DNA from: Apus apus | Taxonomy: Eukaryota > Chordata > Aves > Apodiformes > Apodidae | Direction of reading: 5' to 3' | Assembly: GCF_020740795.1 (NCBI RefSeq) | Contig: NC_067291.1 | Location: forward strand, 18,509,780-18,573,779 | Length of the DNA stretch: 64,000 nt | In this document: positions 10,635-22,202 of the stretch, in pieces | Position numbering within the stretch: position 1 is the stretch's first letter | How the letters are laid out: each line of letters opens with the position of its first letter | Notes under the pieces: model-generated | What the model saw: the letters and a program-made list of their open reading frames with translations, nothing else | Databases searched by the model: none | Told to the model about the DNA's origin: nothing | Position numbers and translations under genes: made by a program

Positions 10635-11735
10635 AAAATATTAAAATGACTAACAGATATTCAAGGAAAGGTCAAAAACCTAAAACAATGGATATTAAAT
10701 AAATTAACAGTCTAGCAGATACAGAAAAAAAAATAATCCCAAACAAAACTAGTAATCAAATGTAGTAATTGCTCCCATTAACATCACATAATCGACTGAA
10801 CAAAATCAATGCAATCAGGTGCAGAACACTCAGTACAGAAGATTTTTCGAGTTCTCATTAGGGGTCTCTAATTGTTCCTTGTGTGCTGTCACTTTGCTGC
10901 AAGGGATTGGCATTCCCCATCCTCTTTCCCTCCCTCAGGATACTCTGGAATTTCTTGGTCATGTTGTCTCAGTTCTAGACAGAACAGCGGCTGAGGATAA
11001 TACCCAGAACCCACCACGGATACTTAAAGCATTATGTCCAGATGGACCAAAGAGACAAGACAAATTTCTAGACAGACTGATGGGACAGCAGGTTGTGCTC
11101 ACTTGCTTCCCTCCCTTGGAGTTGCCTGGCCAAAATAAGTGGAAGTGTATTTTTAAAGGAAAATAATCAGCCATTTGGGAAAAAAAAGAAACCAAAAACA
11201 ACAAAAGAACCTCCTGTGATGAACACCCTCGTCCTCACCAAACCAACTGGATTTGTTCTAATGCAGTGAAAAAAAAAAACAACCCAACAGCTCTCCTGAC
11301 CAAAAGCAGCAGCATCTGTGCAGGGTCAGTCACCACAAAACGTTTAGATAAAGCCTTTTGTCACTTGACTTGCACGTTCAGGTCCCAATTTACAGAATTC
11401 CCAGCAACGAAGACAGCAATGGAAAAGGTAGGAAACAATCTTTTGTTCATAAGGAAATTCTAATTCAAGTCAGATTTCCGCTGATGGGTCAGAAAACTTT
11501 AACCAATTTTGTTGTTTGAAGGCAAATATTGATCACAGTTTTGTTCAAAACCAAAACCACAACAACAACAAAAACCGACGGCCTTGTTCTTGGCAAAACG
11601 AGCACTGTATAAGAAAACAATGATGATTTCTAAAATATATCCTGTGTGGTCTCTTAAAAGTGAATTATCAAAAAACATTTTCCCAAAAATAAATTAGATA
11701 ATTAAAAAAAAAGTCTTTTCCAGCATAGCTGGACA

Positions 11736-13328
11736 TTAGGCTGTCCTCACCGAGCCATTGGTATTGCTGCTTTTCCCAAAATTTGGGTCGTTTTTTTCAA
11801 ACCATATTTCAGCCAGCTGTTGTGTGGACCCATAAGTTGAAGCTTTGGACCCCAAGCACATTTTATATTGTTTTGGATCAAGATTAGGGTCACAAAAAAC
11901 AGGGTGATGGACATGGACTACTCCAATTTCTTGGCTTCGGAAAGTTTTTAAGCCAGCTTGAATGACTTTGTTAAATAGGTCTACGTCTTCAAGGCCCCAG
12001 CCTTGGATGGAGACATCAAAACCACCTGCTCGAATAAGATCACCTTTGTAAATACAGGTAATACCAAAGCCATAGTTCCTCCAGAAACCTGTTTTCTGGG
12101 TGAAGGCGAAATGATTGTCACTAGGAACTTTTCCACTATAAACAATCTTTGGATCGTACTGGCTAAAAATGATGGGGAAGTATACTTGTTGGCCCAAAAC
12201 TGTATTGGCTCTACACCGCTGGAGGAATTCTGTGGTGAACACCAAGTCAACGTCGCAGAAGAAAAGTAGCGACTCATTCTGGAACTGGGAAGATCCGACT
12301 TCCAGAGCCAGAGCCCTGGAGAACTCCCCTGACACGGGTAAAACCTGCATGTCAGCCTTGGGGTACTTGGAGTGGTAATCTCTCATCAGCTCAATCTGCT
12401 TCGCTTTGTCAGGGTTGGAGTTGGAATTGAAAAGCAGGACAACCAGCTTGACGTTCTGGTTTGGAATGAGGCAAGTCTTCTCAAAATTCCCCATGAACCT
12501 TGCAAACATGTCAAAACGGCCAGAGAGAGGGATCAGGATATTGATCTTCTTGTCTTTGAGTTCCTTCCTCTCTACTTTTGATCGGCTGAGCTGGAAGGGA
12601 ACAAACATCTTCAGCGAGTTGGAGAGGAAAGACAAGGATCCAGAATCCTGGTTGATTTTGCTGGCCAGCTCTTTGGCATCCATCTCTTCGTGCTCCATAA
12701 ACTGGATCTTGCTGAAGGTCTGCTGCAAGTACGCGTGCCTCCTGACAGGGACAGTCATCTTCTTCCCCTTGTGCTTTTTGTACAGAAGCAGCAAGTCAAG
12801 AACATACTCTGCTCCGTACATGGGATTTACTCTGCGGTAGCCGTACTGTATTTCCTTGAAATCTATGATCCTCCCCCGGGTCTTAGCGTTGGCATTGATC
12901 ATTTCCATGACCTGCATAACAATGTCATCCAACGCTTCACGCTGAGAAGAGTCCATTCCTCTCCGAGGGGGCTGCCCGTCGGCACCCGAATACAAATACT
13001 TGCCTGTGAGATACTCCCACTCCAAGATTTCTTCCCGGTGGCGGGGCTGGAATCGCATGAAGGAGGGTGGCATTCCCAGCTGCAGGTCATCCTTGTGGAT
13101 TTCGGTGTTGCTGTATTTGCTCATCAGGACAATCTCCCGGTGCAGCTGCACAGTCCGGTGCCGCAGCTCCGCTATCTTGCGGCTCAACATGTAGCTGTGA
13201 AGCCTGTACTGGTACGGGGGGTTCTTGTTGGGGTGCAGCGTTATAGCTCTGTGGATTTTGCTGTTCCTCAGGTCTCGGATGTAGCCCTTCTTGTTCTGCT
13301 CATAATTTTCATAGAACAGCTGCTGCAT
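11736..13328 (-). CDS. CHSY1: CHSY1 last coding exon (chondroitin sulfate synthase 1)
   Basis: CHSY1 is a type II Golgi membrane enzyme that alternately adds GlcA and GalNAc to build chondroitin. Seen: 530 codons run from MQQLFYENYE to SVRTA and a TAA stop, matching about the last two-thirds (near residue 273 onward) of the vertebrate protein. The C-terminal GalNAc-transferase half contains the metal-binding DVD motif in FFCDVDLVF (residues 359-361 of this exon, 12246-12254) and GWGLEDVD (443-450). N-glycosylation sequons NES (351) and NGS (524) correspond in position to known CHSY1 sites. The frame is intact, with no frameshift or stop. The leading ATG is not the initiator: it directly follows an intron AG, and the signal anchor and N-terminal beta3-glycosyltransferase domain are encoded by exons 1-2, right of the window. 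Paralogues CHSY3 and CHPF are less likely because the NGSVRTA tail is CHSY1-like. Confidence 0.97.
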   Translation of the reverse strand: MQQLFYENYEQNKKGYIRDLRNSKIHRAITLHPNKNPPYQYRLHSYMLSRKIAELRHRTVQLHREIVLMSKYSNTEIHKDDLQLGMPPSFMRFQPRHREEILEWEYLTGKYLYSGADGQPPRRGMDSSQREALDDIVMQVMEMINANAKTRGRIIDFKEIQYGYRRVNPMYGAEYVLDLLLLYKKHKGKKMTVPVRRHAYLQQTFSKIQFMEHEEMDAKELASKINQDSGSLSFLSNSLKMFVPFQLSRSKVERKELKDKKINILIPLSGRFDMFARFMGNFEKTCLIPNQNVKLVVLLFNSNSNPDKAKQIELMRDYHSKYPKADMQVLPVSGEFSRALALEVGSSQFQNESLLFFCDVDLVFTTEFLQRCRANTVLGQQVYFPIIFSQYDPKIVYSGKVPSDNHFAFTQKTGFWRNYGFGITCIYKGDLIRAGGFDVSIQGWGLEDVDLFNKVIQAGLKTFRSQEIGVVHVHHPVFCDPNLDPKQYKMCLGSKASTYGSTQQLAEIWFEKNDPNFGKSSNTNGSVRTA

Positions 13329-13352
13329 CTAGAAGAGAAAAAGGAGAAGTCA
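13329..13352 (-). promoter_or_regulatory. CHSY1: Splice acceptor of CHSY1 last exon
   Basis: On the minus strand a pyrimidine tract (CTTCTCCTTTTTCTCTTCT) ends in AG at 13329-13330, immediately before the Met codon at 13328. The intron is phase 0. This explains why the exon appears to begin with ATG. Confidence 0.92.
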
Positions 13353-16300
13353 GTGTCTGGCTGTACTTGTGAAACGTGGCCCACGCAGCCCCCGCCGGGA
13401 GAAAATTCCTCCTTGCTCGCGGGGCCAGAAGGCTTTCTGAGTAAGCTGTTCTTGGTTTCAGGCACAGGTTGTAGCAACAGCAGCTGCTATTCAAGGAAAT
13501 TAAGAGGATTATTCATTGTAAACTGGTAAAAGAAACATCTACCATGGATGTGGGATTACTACAGCTCGTTGTAGAGATATCCCCAAACAACTGAGCACTA
13601 AGTAGATTGTAAGCTTTTTTTTTCTCACAACAATAAAGCACCACCAGGAAAAAAATAAGAATCAAGTGTTCACTACAAAACTCTCACTAGACTTGTGCCT
13701 CCTAAGGGCTTTAAAAATAGTATAAAGAACAAGAATAGAATAGAATAAAGAACAATAAACAAGGATGCCATATACCTAGTTAAGCAGGTATGCTGACACC
13801 TTTTCCATCACACCCAAATGCTGTTCAGGCATTAAAATTCCAGCTTGCTGGATGTTTTAGTCAGGATGCTGAACACCTCGTCCCAAAGGCTGCAATGCAA
13901 AGCTACTGTTCCCCTGTTATTTTAAAATGTCAAGAGAAAGTAAAATGCTCCAGGAATGCCTAGCAGCAGATCCAGAAGGCAGGTAACACAGGATGCATAT
14001 GTAGGCTAGAATTAAAGCTTCCTTAGAGTGGAAATTGCCATTTTAAAGCAAGAAGATAGTAACTAAGATTAGAGTCAGAAGCCTTACAGAAAGCCACAAG
14101 TGAAGAAACACAGGCAAACCAGCTGCCCAGTTTTCAGTAGGTCAGGCTGCAGCTGATGTAGTGAAAGGCTTGTGGAAAATAAGCTGAAAATAAAATCCCA
14201 AGAGAAAAAAAACAAACCTCAAAGTTATATACTAAGGACATTTAAAAAGATCAGGAGCTGATTCAATGTTACAACACAAATGTCATCAACCTGCTGGAGG
14301 AGCGGACATGACAGCTTCATTCGAGATAGGATCCAATCTATGTTCTTGGCAGCAGAATTTGCTGTAGGTGATAGTCAATAAAGCACATGTAAAAAGGCTA
14401 TCAAGAGCAGCAAAGAGCTAAAATCCAAGAGATGAAGAGAAGAGAGAATGGCTCAAATACGATGGCAATAAAGGGAGTGCTAAAAGGAAAATCACAGGCC
14501 CTGAAAGCCTCCCTGTCACAGACAGTGCGAGTGATGCTTCTACCAGCTGTTCAGACCCAGCAGAACACTGTTTTATTAGGCTTTCAGTTGCATTTTTCCC
14601 AGTAGTGCAGACAGACATGGACTCTAAGAGCTAAACTTCCACCTGGATTTAACTGCCACTCTCTCAGCACCCCAGAAGCGCTTGGTGCAGCCTGACACTC
14701 GGGAGATCCCTGCTGAGCAAGCTGCATCTCCCTGGAACAGCTCACGGGGGTTTTAATTGGAACAAACATCGTTCATTTCACAGGAGGGAGGGAGGAATTT
14801 CAGCCTGACTGAGAAAGAAAGGACATTTCAATCTCCCACCCCTTCTCTTTCCCCTGCTTGAGTTCACCTTCTCCCCGGCTCTCTCCAGGTGGCTCCTGCT
14901 GTGTCCATGCTGCTGTGAGTGACTCAGGCCAGAAGCTGCCTCTTGCTAGAGATCCCACACAGCAACGTGGCCAACGGAGACATCCTGGCCATGGCCTCTT
15001 GGGACAGCACTGAGGAGCTGCCTGTCAAGATGTATATCCCTTCAGAAGCCATGCAAGACTTCAAAGAGTGCCATGGGCAGAGGTTAGCTGGTCTAATCCT
15101 GTGCTCTGCAGAGTTATCCGAACGGAATGAACCACATGCTTTCCTGAGAAGAATGTTTTTCCACTCACCCAAGGGCTGTTCTTTGTATCCCTGTATTGTT
15201 TCCTCTACTAATAACGCTTTCTTTTTCGTCCACTTTGAACCTCACTGCTTCTGTTAAGGGCTCTAGGAGACCTCAAATCACAGCCCTGGAAGCACAATTT
15301 ATTACAATGGAAACCTCTCACAGGAAGAACAAAACCAGTCCAACACTGCAGGACCCGCAAGACTATTTTTACTGACTGCACTGATCTATCTTCTTCAACA
15401 CCACATGTATATAGAACTAGAAGTATTAAATGCATATGGTAACAGGCTGGAGATTTCACTGGCATTATCATTACAAGACACCTACAGGCACAGGCTTTCC
15501 CAAGAGGATTGTGACATTAGGTAAAAATTCGTAAATCATGTCATTAGGCAACTATTGTTTACAGGAAAATTGACAATAAGACTTAGTTTTAGATCTTGTT
15601 CTGAATTTGTAAGAAAACAAAGTCCAGACCATGCAGCCTGAATGCATTCATTCCAAATCTGCCATCTAGGGCATCCTGAATTATCTACAGAAGGAAACCA
15701 TGAGAAGCAAACAGGCTTTCAGATTACACAACAAAGTTTTAATAGAATACTGATGGGTAGATAAACGTCACAAAACTTCCCAATGGAACTAAAGATACGA
15801 ACTCCTAGCAAATGGCCCTAAATAAAATTAACAAGTATTTTAAAGCTCTGACTTGCCTTGCAGGAGTAACCTCTTGGCTAGGCTGGTTAAGTTCTGAACT
15901 TTTAATAGTACTTCTTGCCTCTCCCAGGAACTAGCTACCTTGAAACACTGAACAGAAAACAGAACTTAGCTCAGCAAGTCTTTACTGGTGCTCCTACACC
16001 AAGCAATTCATAACTGAAACATCCACTAACGGCCACCTCACTCAACCCAAAAAAGGTGACAACTGTAACACACCCTGTGTTGCAGCCAACCCTGCTGTGC
16101 AGCTCAGGAGAAGCACCAGAGCAGCCAGGCTTTTCTAGAACCCTGTTTTTCAGAAGAATGCCTGGCAAGGCTGGACTTCCATTGTTTTTCCTAAGAAGTC
16201 TACCCCTCTCCTATTCCAGCATCCTTCCTGTCTCCTTATTCAGCAGCAGGCAAAGGTGTGGGACATTGAGCATCCCACAGCCCTCATCTCCCACCCTGGA

Positions 16301-16823
16301 AACAAGGTACATCCTGCACTGCTAGGAAACACACAGAAGGGTACTGGAAGAGGTTAAACAATTCAGAGAGTATAACGAATTACAAACAATTTTTGTGCTG
16401 TAAAAGAAGTCCAAGTGGCCAGCAGCCAACAGAGCATTTTAACCTTTCCTGGGCTAAGGCACTGCTGGACACTGACCCCATCCTGCAGAAGCACTACTCT
16501 GCCCACAGACTCTCCTTCACAATAAGGAGCCCCACCTGGATTTTGTTTCCTCAGCCACATCTACAAAACCTGAAAGAAACAAGCACTTCCCTCCATACAG
16601 CTTGACAGCTCCACCAAAATGAATCAATTTAAATCATGAAGGCAGCACTAGTCCTTGGCATTGGGTTTGATCACTAACAAAGTCTGACTACCAGCCAGCA
16701 CTGCTAACACAGTTTCCACCCCATTTGGGTCCAGAACACTATGCTGACTTACATCTATTAGCACATACAGGGTTTCAACTCTACACCACGCTGTAAAGCC
16801 ATAAGGAAGATGAAAAAAATCAT

Positions 16824-16850
16824 GATTACCTCTTGTGTACAGAGGTAATC
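16824..16850. repeat. Perfect 10-bp hairpin
   Basis: GATTACCTCT (16824-16833) and AGAGGTAATC (16841-16850) flank a 7-nt TGTGTAC loop. TGTACAGAGA immediately following partly repeats the loop and second arm. Confidence 0.85.
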
Positions 16851-19800
16851 TGTACAGAGATTGGTGGGGTGGGAGAAGACAACACAGAAATTAATTTGTC
16901 ATTTTCCTCTGTAATTTATTTGCTCCTCCCACGTAGGAGCCATTTGACTCAGACACAGGGAGATTAGGTGCAACCTTCCCCGTGCCTCTTACCAGAATCT
17001 TGCAGTTGAACTCTTGCAAACTCTTCTTTTAGTGAAACAGGTTTCTCTAGGATTCTTTTTCAAAAAAAAGAACCTTTCATGGATATTAATTTTGCAATGA
17101 TTATATTCTAAGCATGCTTTATTCTAGTGCAGAGCACTGAGAGCGTAGGGATACAAAGAAGAGCTACTCTTTATTGACCACTATTTACTCTAGACCTGTT
17201 GAAGCCTTAAAAACCCTAATGTTCCCCAAACCATTAGAGACTGAATGTTTAAACTGTGGTACAGCTGTTGTGGGCACTACTGGCTTGTGTCCAAAAGACC
17301 AACTGAAAGGATAGAGTGTTATGTTCTTCGTTTTAAATGAAGAAGTCTTTTGCAGGCCAAAAAAAGTGTACTGGAGAAAATGGACTTTAAAAATAAGACC
17401 AGTTTATGCAGAACCTGGCCTGCAGCCACAGATTAGCCCCCAAGGGCTTTCTCTCACAGCTCCAGATTGTGCTCCCACAGCCCAGAAAACGCAGCCTCAC
17501 AAGTCTCATGAAAAGCAATCATGGACAAGACATGTTGCATGGCAGGCTTCGAAAGGCCCAAGATGTGCTTTAAATACAAAGCCTGACTAATTGAAAGCTT
17601 GAAAGATGGGTAATGTCACCTAGTACAGCAGCACCTAGCTTGGGAGGAGATCAGCACATAAGTCCCTCTCAGCAGCTGGAGCGGAGCTGTTCTCCTTAGG
17701 GAGTAGCGTGGATGCTGGGACAGTCCCTACCCTGCCCCACAGCTCTGCTAACTCCATCTCCTCCTCACTCCTCCTGCCAGAGGTGCAGCTGTGGGGGTAC
17801 AAAGGGGCAGTTCCTCTTCGTTGGCTGAAGTCAAATGAAAGATGTTTTGCACCCACACCCAAGTAACTGCATGAAATAAGTGTAGCTGCACTAACAGCTT
17901 TGCCACTTTGGAGTCACTCACCAAAAGAGATCGCTAGTCTTCTGTTTTTTTGACTCACCAGTATAGCTAAATGGATGAAGCATTCTGCATGCAGTCCACT
18001 AGGAGCAGAGGGTCTTTGTTTACTGCTGACTTGCCTGTGGTGGAAGGAGAGACTGTAGTGGATCTCCCTGGATACAGCTGTGTTTTCGGATTTCTTATTA
18101 ATGATGGGCTTTCCATTTTAAATCCCGATGCTCTCTGTGACCCACAGCTAACCACTGACATGACTGGAGTCACTCCTGGGAAGAGTTACTATGGTGGAGA
18201 CAAACACAGGGAAATGATGGATAAACATTCATTTCCAGTGAACTTGCCCACTCGTTCATCCCTGTAACCTCCCCAGTTGCCACTACAGGAAAGGAAGCAG
18301 GAAACACCACTCAGCGCTGGGAGATCAGCCTTCCCTCTCAGTTGACAAGTGAAGCCCTGAGCTCTGGAGCACAATTAAATGTGATCCCTCAGACAAGTTA
18401 CTTCTCACACAAATTTCACCACATACTACTAGTTTGCATTTGCTTTGTTTCATAAACTGAAGAGGGGTAAGAAAATCAGCTGGACATCCTGAGCAGCCAG
18501 CATTCAAAATTTCCATGGCTGGAGAAGCAGAGGCAGATCCAGCTGTGATAGAGTGTGAGCTCTGAGAGCAGGAGCCCCAGGCATGCTCTGAAGCAAGAAG
18601 CTGATTTTGTACAACACAACTGCCTCTTCTTAACACAATACTAAGTGAACCAGTGCCTGTCCCACTCCAGAGCCTCGTGGTGCCTTCTGCACTGCTCTCC
18701 TCTCCACAGTATTTCAGAGAGGAAGCCAAGTATCTAAGGCAAGTTTCAAGCACAGCAAACTCAAGGTCACTGAATTCCCAAGGAATCAGTAAATTAGGAG
18801 AGTTACTGCTGGAGTTCAATCTTTTGTTAACAATACCAAGTAGCTGCTTAATTAAACAACTGTCCTTCTCCCAATCCTTTCTTCTTTAAACAAGTAGAAG
18901 AGCTTAAAAATTACTCATTAATTTATAGTTTCTCAAACCAAGTAGCCTTTAAAGTACTCCCAGCTTGGCAACAAAAAGAAGAAAGCCTGCAAAAATGAAT
19001 GTGCCTTTGAAACTGGCATCAAGTACTTCACCTCGACCTTGAGCTTGACAATCTCATTACCCAAGACCTACTGATGGGAGCAATCCACAGCACTTGGGAA
19101 CTAACTGAGCAATGAAGCAGAGGAGACCCTCCCTGTGCCTGGCCCTGCGTTAAACTGAGCTTCATCCTCCTGGTCTAAACAAGGATACAGGGTCCTAGTC
19201 TCATAGTCATGAAGTGAGGATTCCTTCCTCAGGTCCCCCCTATTGTGGGTAAGGGGGACAAGTTGAATCAGACCTGCGGTGTAAAGAGAAAGAAGACTAC
19301 TGCAATCACAGAACACTCTCAAAAGAAGATTGCTGCTCATTTAGTGAACCATCCTTCCCCTCGGGTGTTATCTGACACACAAGGTGCCACTGTGCACTCT
19401 GTAAAGCCTGGAGCTGCTTTTCTAGAGACACAGGTTTATGTTTTTAAAGCCTAAACCAGAATATAACCTAAAAGCATTTGGTACCTCAGGAGTAACCAGA
19501 TAAAATAGGGTTTTAAGATATTTAGACTTAACTCTGCTAACCTTAGTAGAGCTGGATGCAATTGCAGAGTCTTCTTTCACAAGGTTCTGATTTAACAGAA
19601 ATAAAAACAAAACACCACTAAATATTAACAAATATCCTATGCTACAGCTGTTAAACAAGCAGGACATCAGAGGTGCTAATGACTAATTATCATTGCTATT
19701 GCTTGAGAAAATGTGCTCAAAATTTGTTTCTAGCATAATTTCCAAATTACAAGTCCTGGTGCAAACTGCTGTTCCGCACATGGCTCTCCCTTGCTCAAGC

Positions 19801-22188
19801 TAAGGCTCTGACCCACAGGGCAAATGATTCAGCTCTCCCTCTCCAGCAGAGAGGCACTGCCTCTGTCCCAGAGCCAAACAAAACCAGGACCGCAGGGACT
19901 CGCTGCTGATTTCTTCATTTAAAGGCCAGACTGGGGGATGATGCCAAATTACTTGCCCACCAAATATACCATGTCTCGGGATTTCTTTGCCTTGTTGTCA
20001 ACTCCACACTCGCAGCCTCTGCAGCACAGGCAGAGTGCAAGAAAAAAAGTGGGTTTTCATTAGGAATTTCAGCAGGCCCATGAAAGAAAGAGCCGCAGCC
20101 TTGGAAGTATCTGCTCTTTCTCATGCAGAGCATTAAGATTTCAGAGGAGCAGCACATGACCCTTGGAGGGCAGTTTCTTGGAGATGATGAGCAGAAAGCT
20201 TCTGACACCCTGGCAGATATTTTTTTGGATGCTGGAAAGAGTTAGAGGGATGTGGTCTCCTCTGAGAAGAGACTACAGAAGAAAAGACCTCCTCTGGACT
20301 GCTGTGTGATTTTCCACCATATGTTTTCAAGAGGCAATAATGTAATCATTTAGAAATACTTTTGTCCATGGAATTAAAAGATTCCTATTTGGGAGCTACC
20401 AGTGGTTTTGTAGGAGTTGTAAGCCATTATGGATGATGAGCCTTTTTGGTCCCAAAACACTTGGCAAGGCCACCACAAGTTGCTGCCTACTGGGGGGTCC
20501 AGAAGAAACCCTCTACTTGGAGAAACTTCAGCTACAGCCTAGGCATCCATGCATCATCTCAACACCAGTCCAACGTCAGAAATAAAGCTGGAGCAGAGCA
20601 GCCTTTCTGCCAGACTGGCTGGGGACAGCAGTGATTTTGTAGCACACACCAGATCAACATCTCCAGGTGTCTGCCAACACCAGGTTCTGCAAGAACACTG
20701 GGGGAAGGAATGGCCCCCATGAATCTGGCTGCAGGATCCAACCCCCTCAGCCTTGCCCACATCACCAGCACAGCTTTCTTTTGATGCAAGATGTTTCAGG
20801 AACCCCCAGCTCTGAGTAGGTACATGGTGCCCTACATGGAGACAATGTGACAGGAACAGGTCTGGGCTGAAGGACAGTCCTGAAGCCGTCACATCAGCAC
20901 AAAAGCTCTAAATCTCTCTGAGCCTACACAAGAGATTACTGTGACTTTAATTAGACAGAGATTTGGACTCACAATAGCTACTGCTGCAGTTCTTCCCTGG
21001 GTGTAAAAGGCTGGGGGTGTATTTTTAAAAATGATTCGTTTTCAAGACTTTTGGCACTTCCAGATTCAGCAGCACCATGTTAGATGAGGAGCTACAGAGC
21101 TCCTTTCTTTATGGCAACAGGCCACGCTTGCTGTTTCTGATCCCTTGTGAAGACTCATGGCAGGAACAGATCTTTTGGAAAGGAGTGGGAAGGGAGCTGG
21201 GAATGCTGAACAAAATCTCCAAGCCAAGGCCAACTGCTGAACTGCCTGTGTTCAGAACTGCAGCCCTTTGACCCTGCGGTGCCAGAACAGCCTCAAAGTG
21301 ACAGAACATCTTTCATAACTGCATTTAAAAATCTGTCTGCTTTATGCCTTCCTAACAACCGATGGTAAAACCACTTCTCTGCCAGCAGCATCAGTACTAG
21401 CTAATGAAAATTGACAGAGAACTGGGAACGTATCAGGTTTCTGATTTCTCTGCTAAGGAGCCTCCTCCCAGCTGCCATAACAGCCACTCCCATGGGTGCT
21501 GCTGTGTTGTGCCTCTGCCAGGCAAGCAGCTGGAGAAAGGGCTGTTGTTTCCTGGACACACTCTTGAAACCTTAATCCCTGCCAAACTGGTGGTGACCTA
21601 CCCCTAGGAGGTGGCACCACCTCATGCTGGTGAGGATGTCTGAAACACAGAGGAAGCCAGCATTTAAACAAACTGAGAGTGGGCTCATTCCATCCAGTTG
21701 GCCTTGCTGGATCCACATGGACACGCTCGATCAACGCTTGGCTCTGCTCATGTCTCACCAGTGTCGCCTGGATTGCAGCAGCACAAAGGACAAGGTGTTG
21801 TGTTAACCAGGTGGCACAGCCACCTCTCCTCCAGGCCTGGGTTTTAACGAGTGCTCCTTAACTGCTTTTTCCAGGGTCATGCTGAAGACATCCAGTACTC
21901 GAGGTGACGTGGAGCTCCTTACGAACTCCCGCAGAACTGGTGCCCAACACGGGTGTCACGTTTGTGACACAGGCAGATGGTTTCACTGCTCCTCCTTCAC
22001 CAGCCAGCGAGCTCAGATCGGTTCTTCATCTTCAATCTGGTTTTCAGCCAGAGCCACCATTTCTGGAGCTGGTTTGAAAACTGTCTACAAGGGCCTGGAC
22101 TCAATCACCAGCTTGTTTCACACGGGGAGCAGAGCAGGGTGACAGCTTCCAGGGTTGACTGAAGCTGCACAGCATTGTTCTGAAGCGT

Positions 22189-22202
22189 GCGTTTTAAAAC
22201 GC
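22189..22202. repeat. 14-bp palindrome with CpG ends
   Basis: GCGTTTTAAAACGC is self-complementary. It lies in a small CpG-containing patch (GCGTGC on both sides) that is unusual for this AT-rich intron. Confidence 0.85.

Larger units (their letters stand above)
9797..11735 (-). other. CHSY1: CHSY1 3'UTR
   Basis: This runs from the TAA stop at 11736-11738 leftward to a poly(A) signal at 9817-9822, giving about 1.9 kb and a plausible single 3'UTR. On the transcript strand it is U-rich, with a long U/C tract (complement of 9843-9898) just before the signal and a (TA)n-(TG)n-(TA)n microsatellite. No coding sequence is supported within it. The left boundary is approximate. Confidence 0.65.

Noticed and set aside
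12690..13529. A 279-codon open frame on the plus strand
   Set aside because: It lies opposite the CHSY1 last exon, whose codon composition keeps the antisense frame open. It has no recognisable domain and runs across the splice acceptor into the intron.
17971..18267. A 98-codon plus frame with an overlapping 68-codon minus frame
   Set aside because: The plus peptide looks protein-like in places, but I recognise no family, see no splice sites that fit, and cannot exclude chance. A codon-conservation test would decide.
3787..20690. A 17-bp identical match (TGCCAACACCAGGTTCT) at about 3787 and 20673
   Set aside because: The similarity does not extend beyond the 17 bases. A match of this size is not far from chance expectation in 64 kb.
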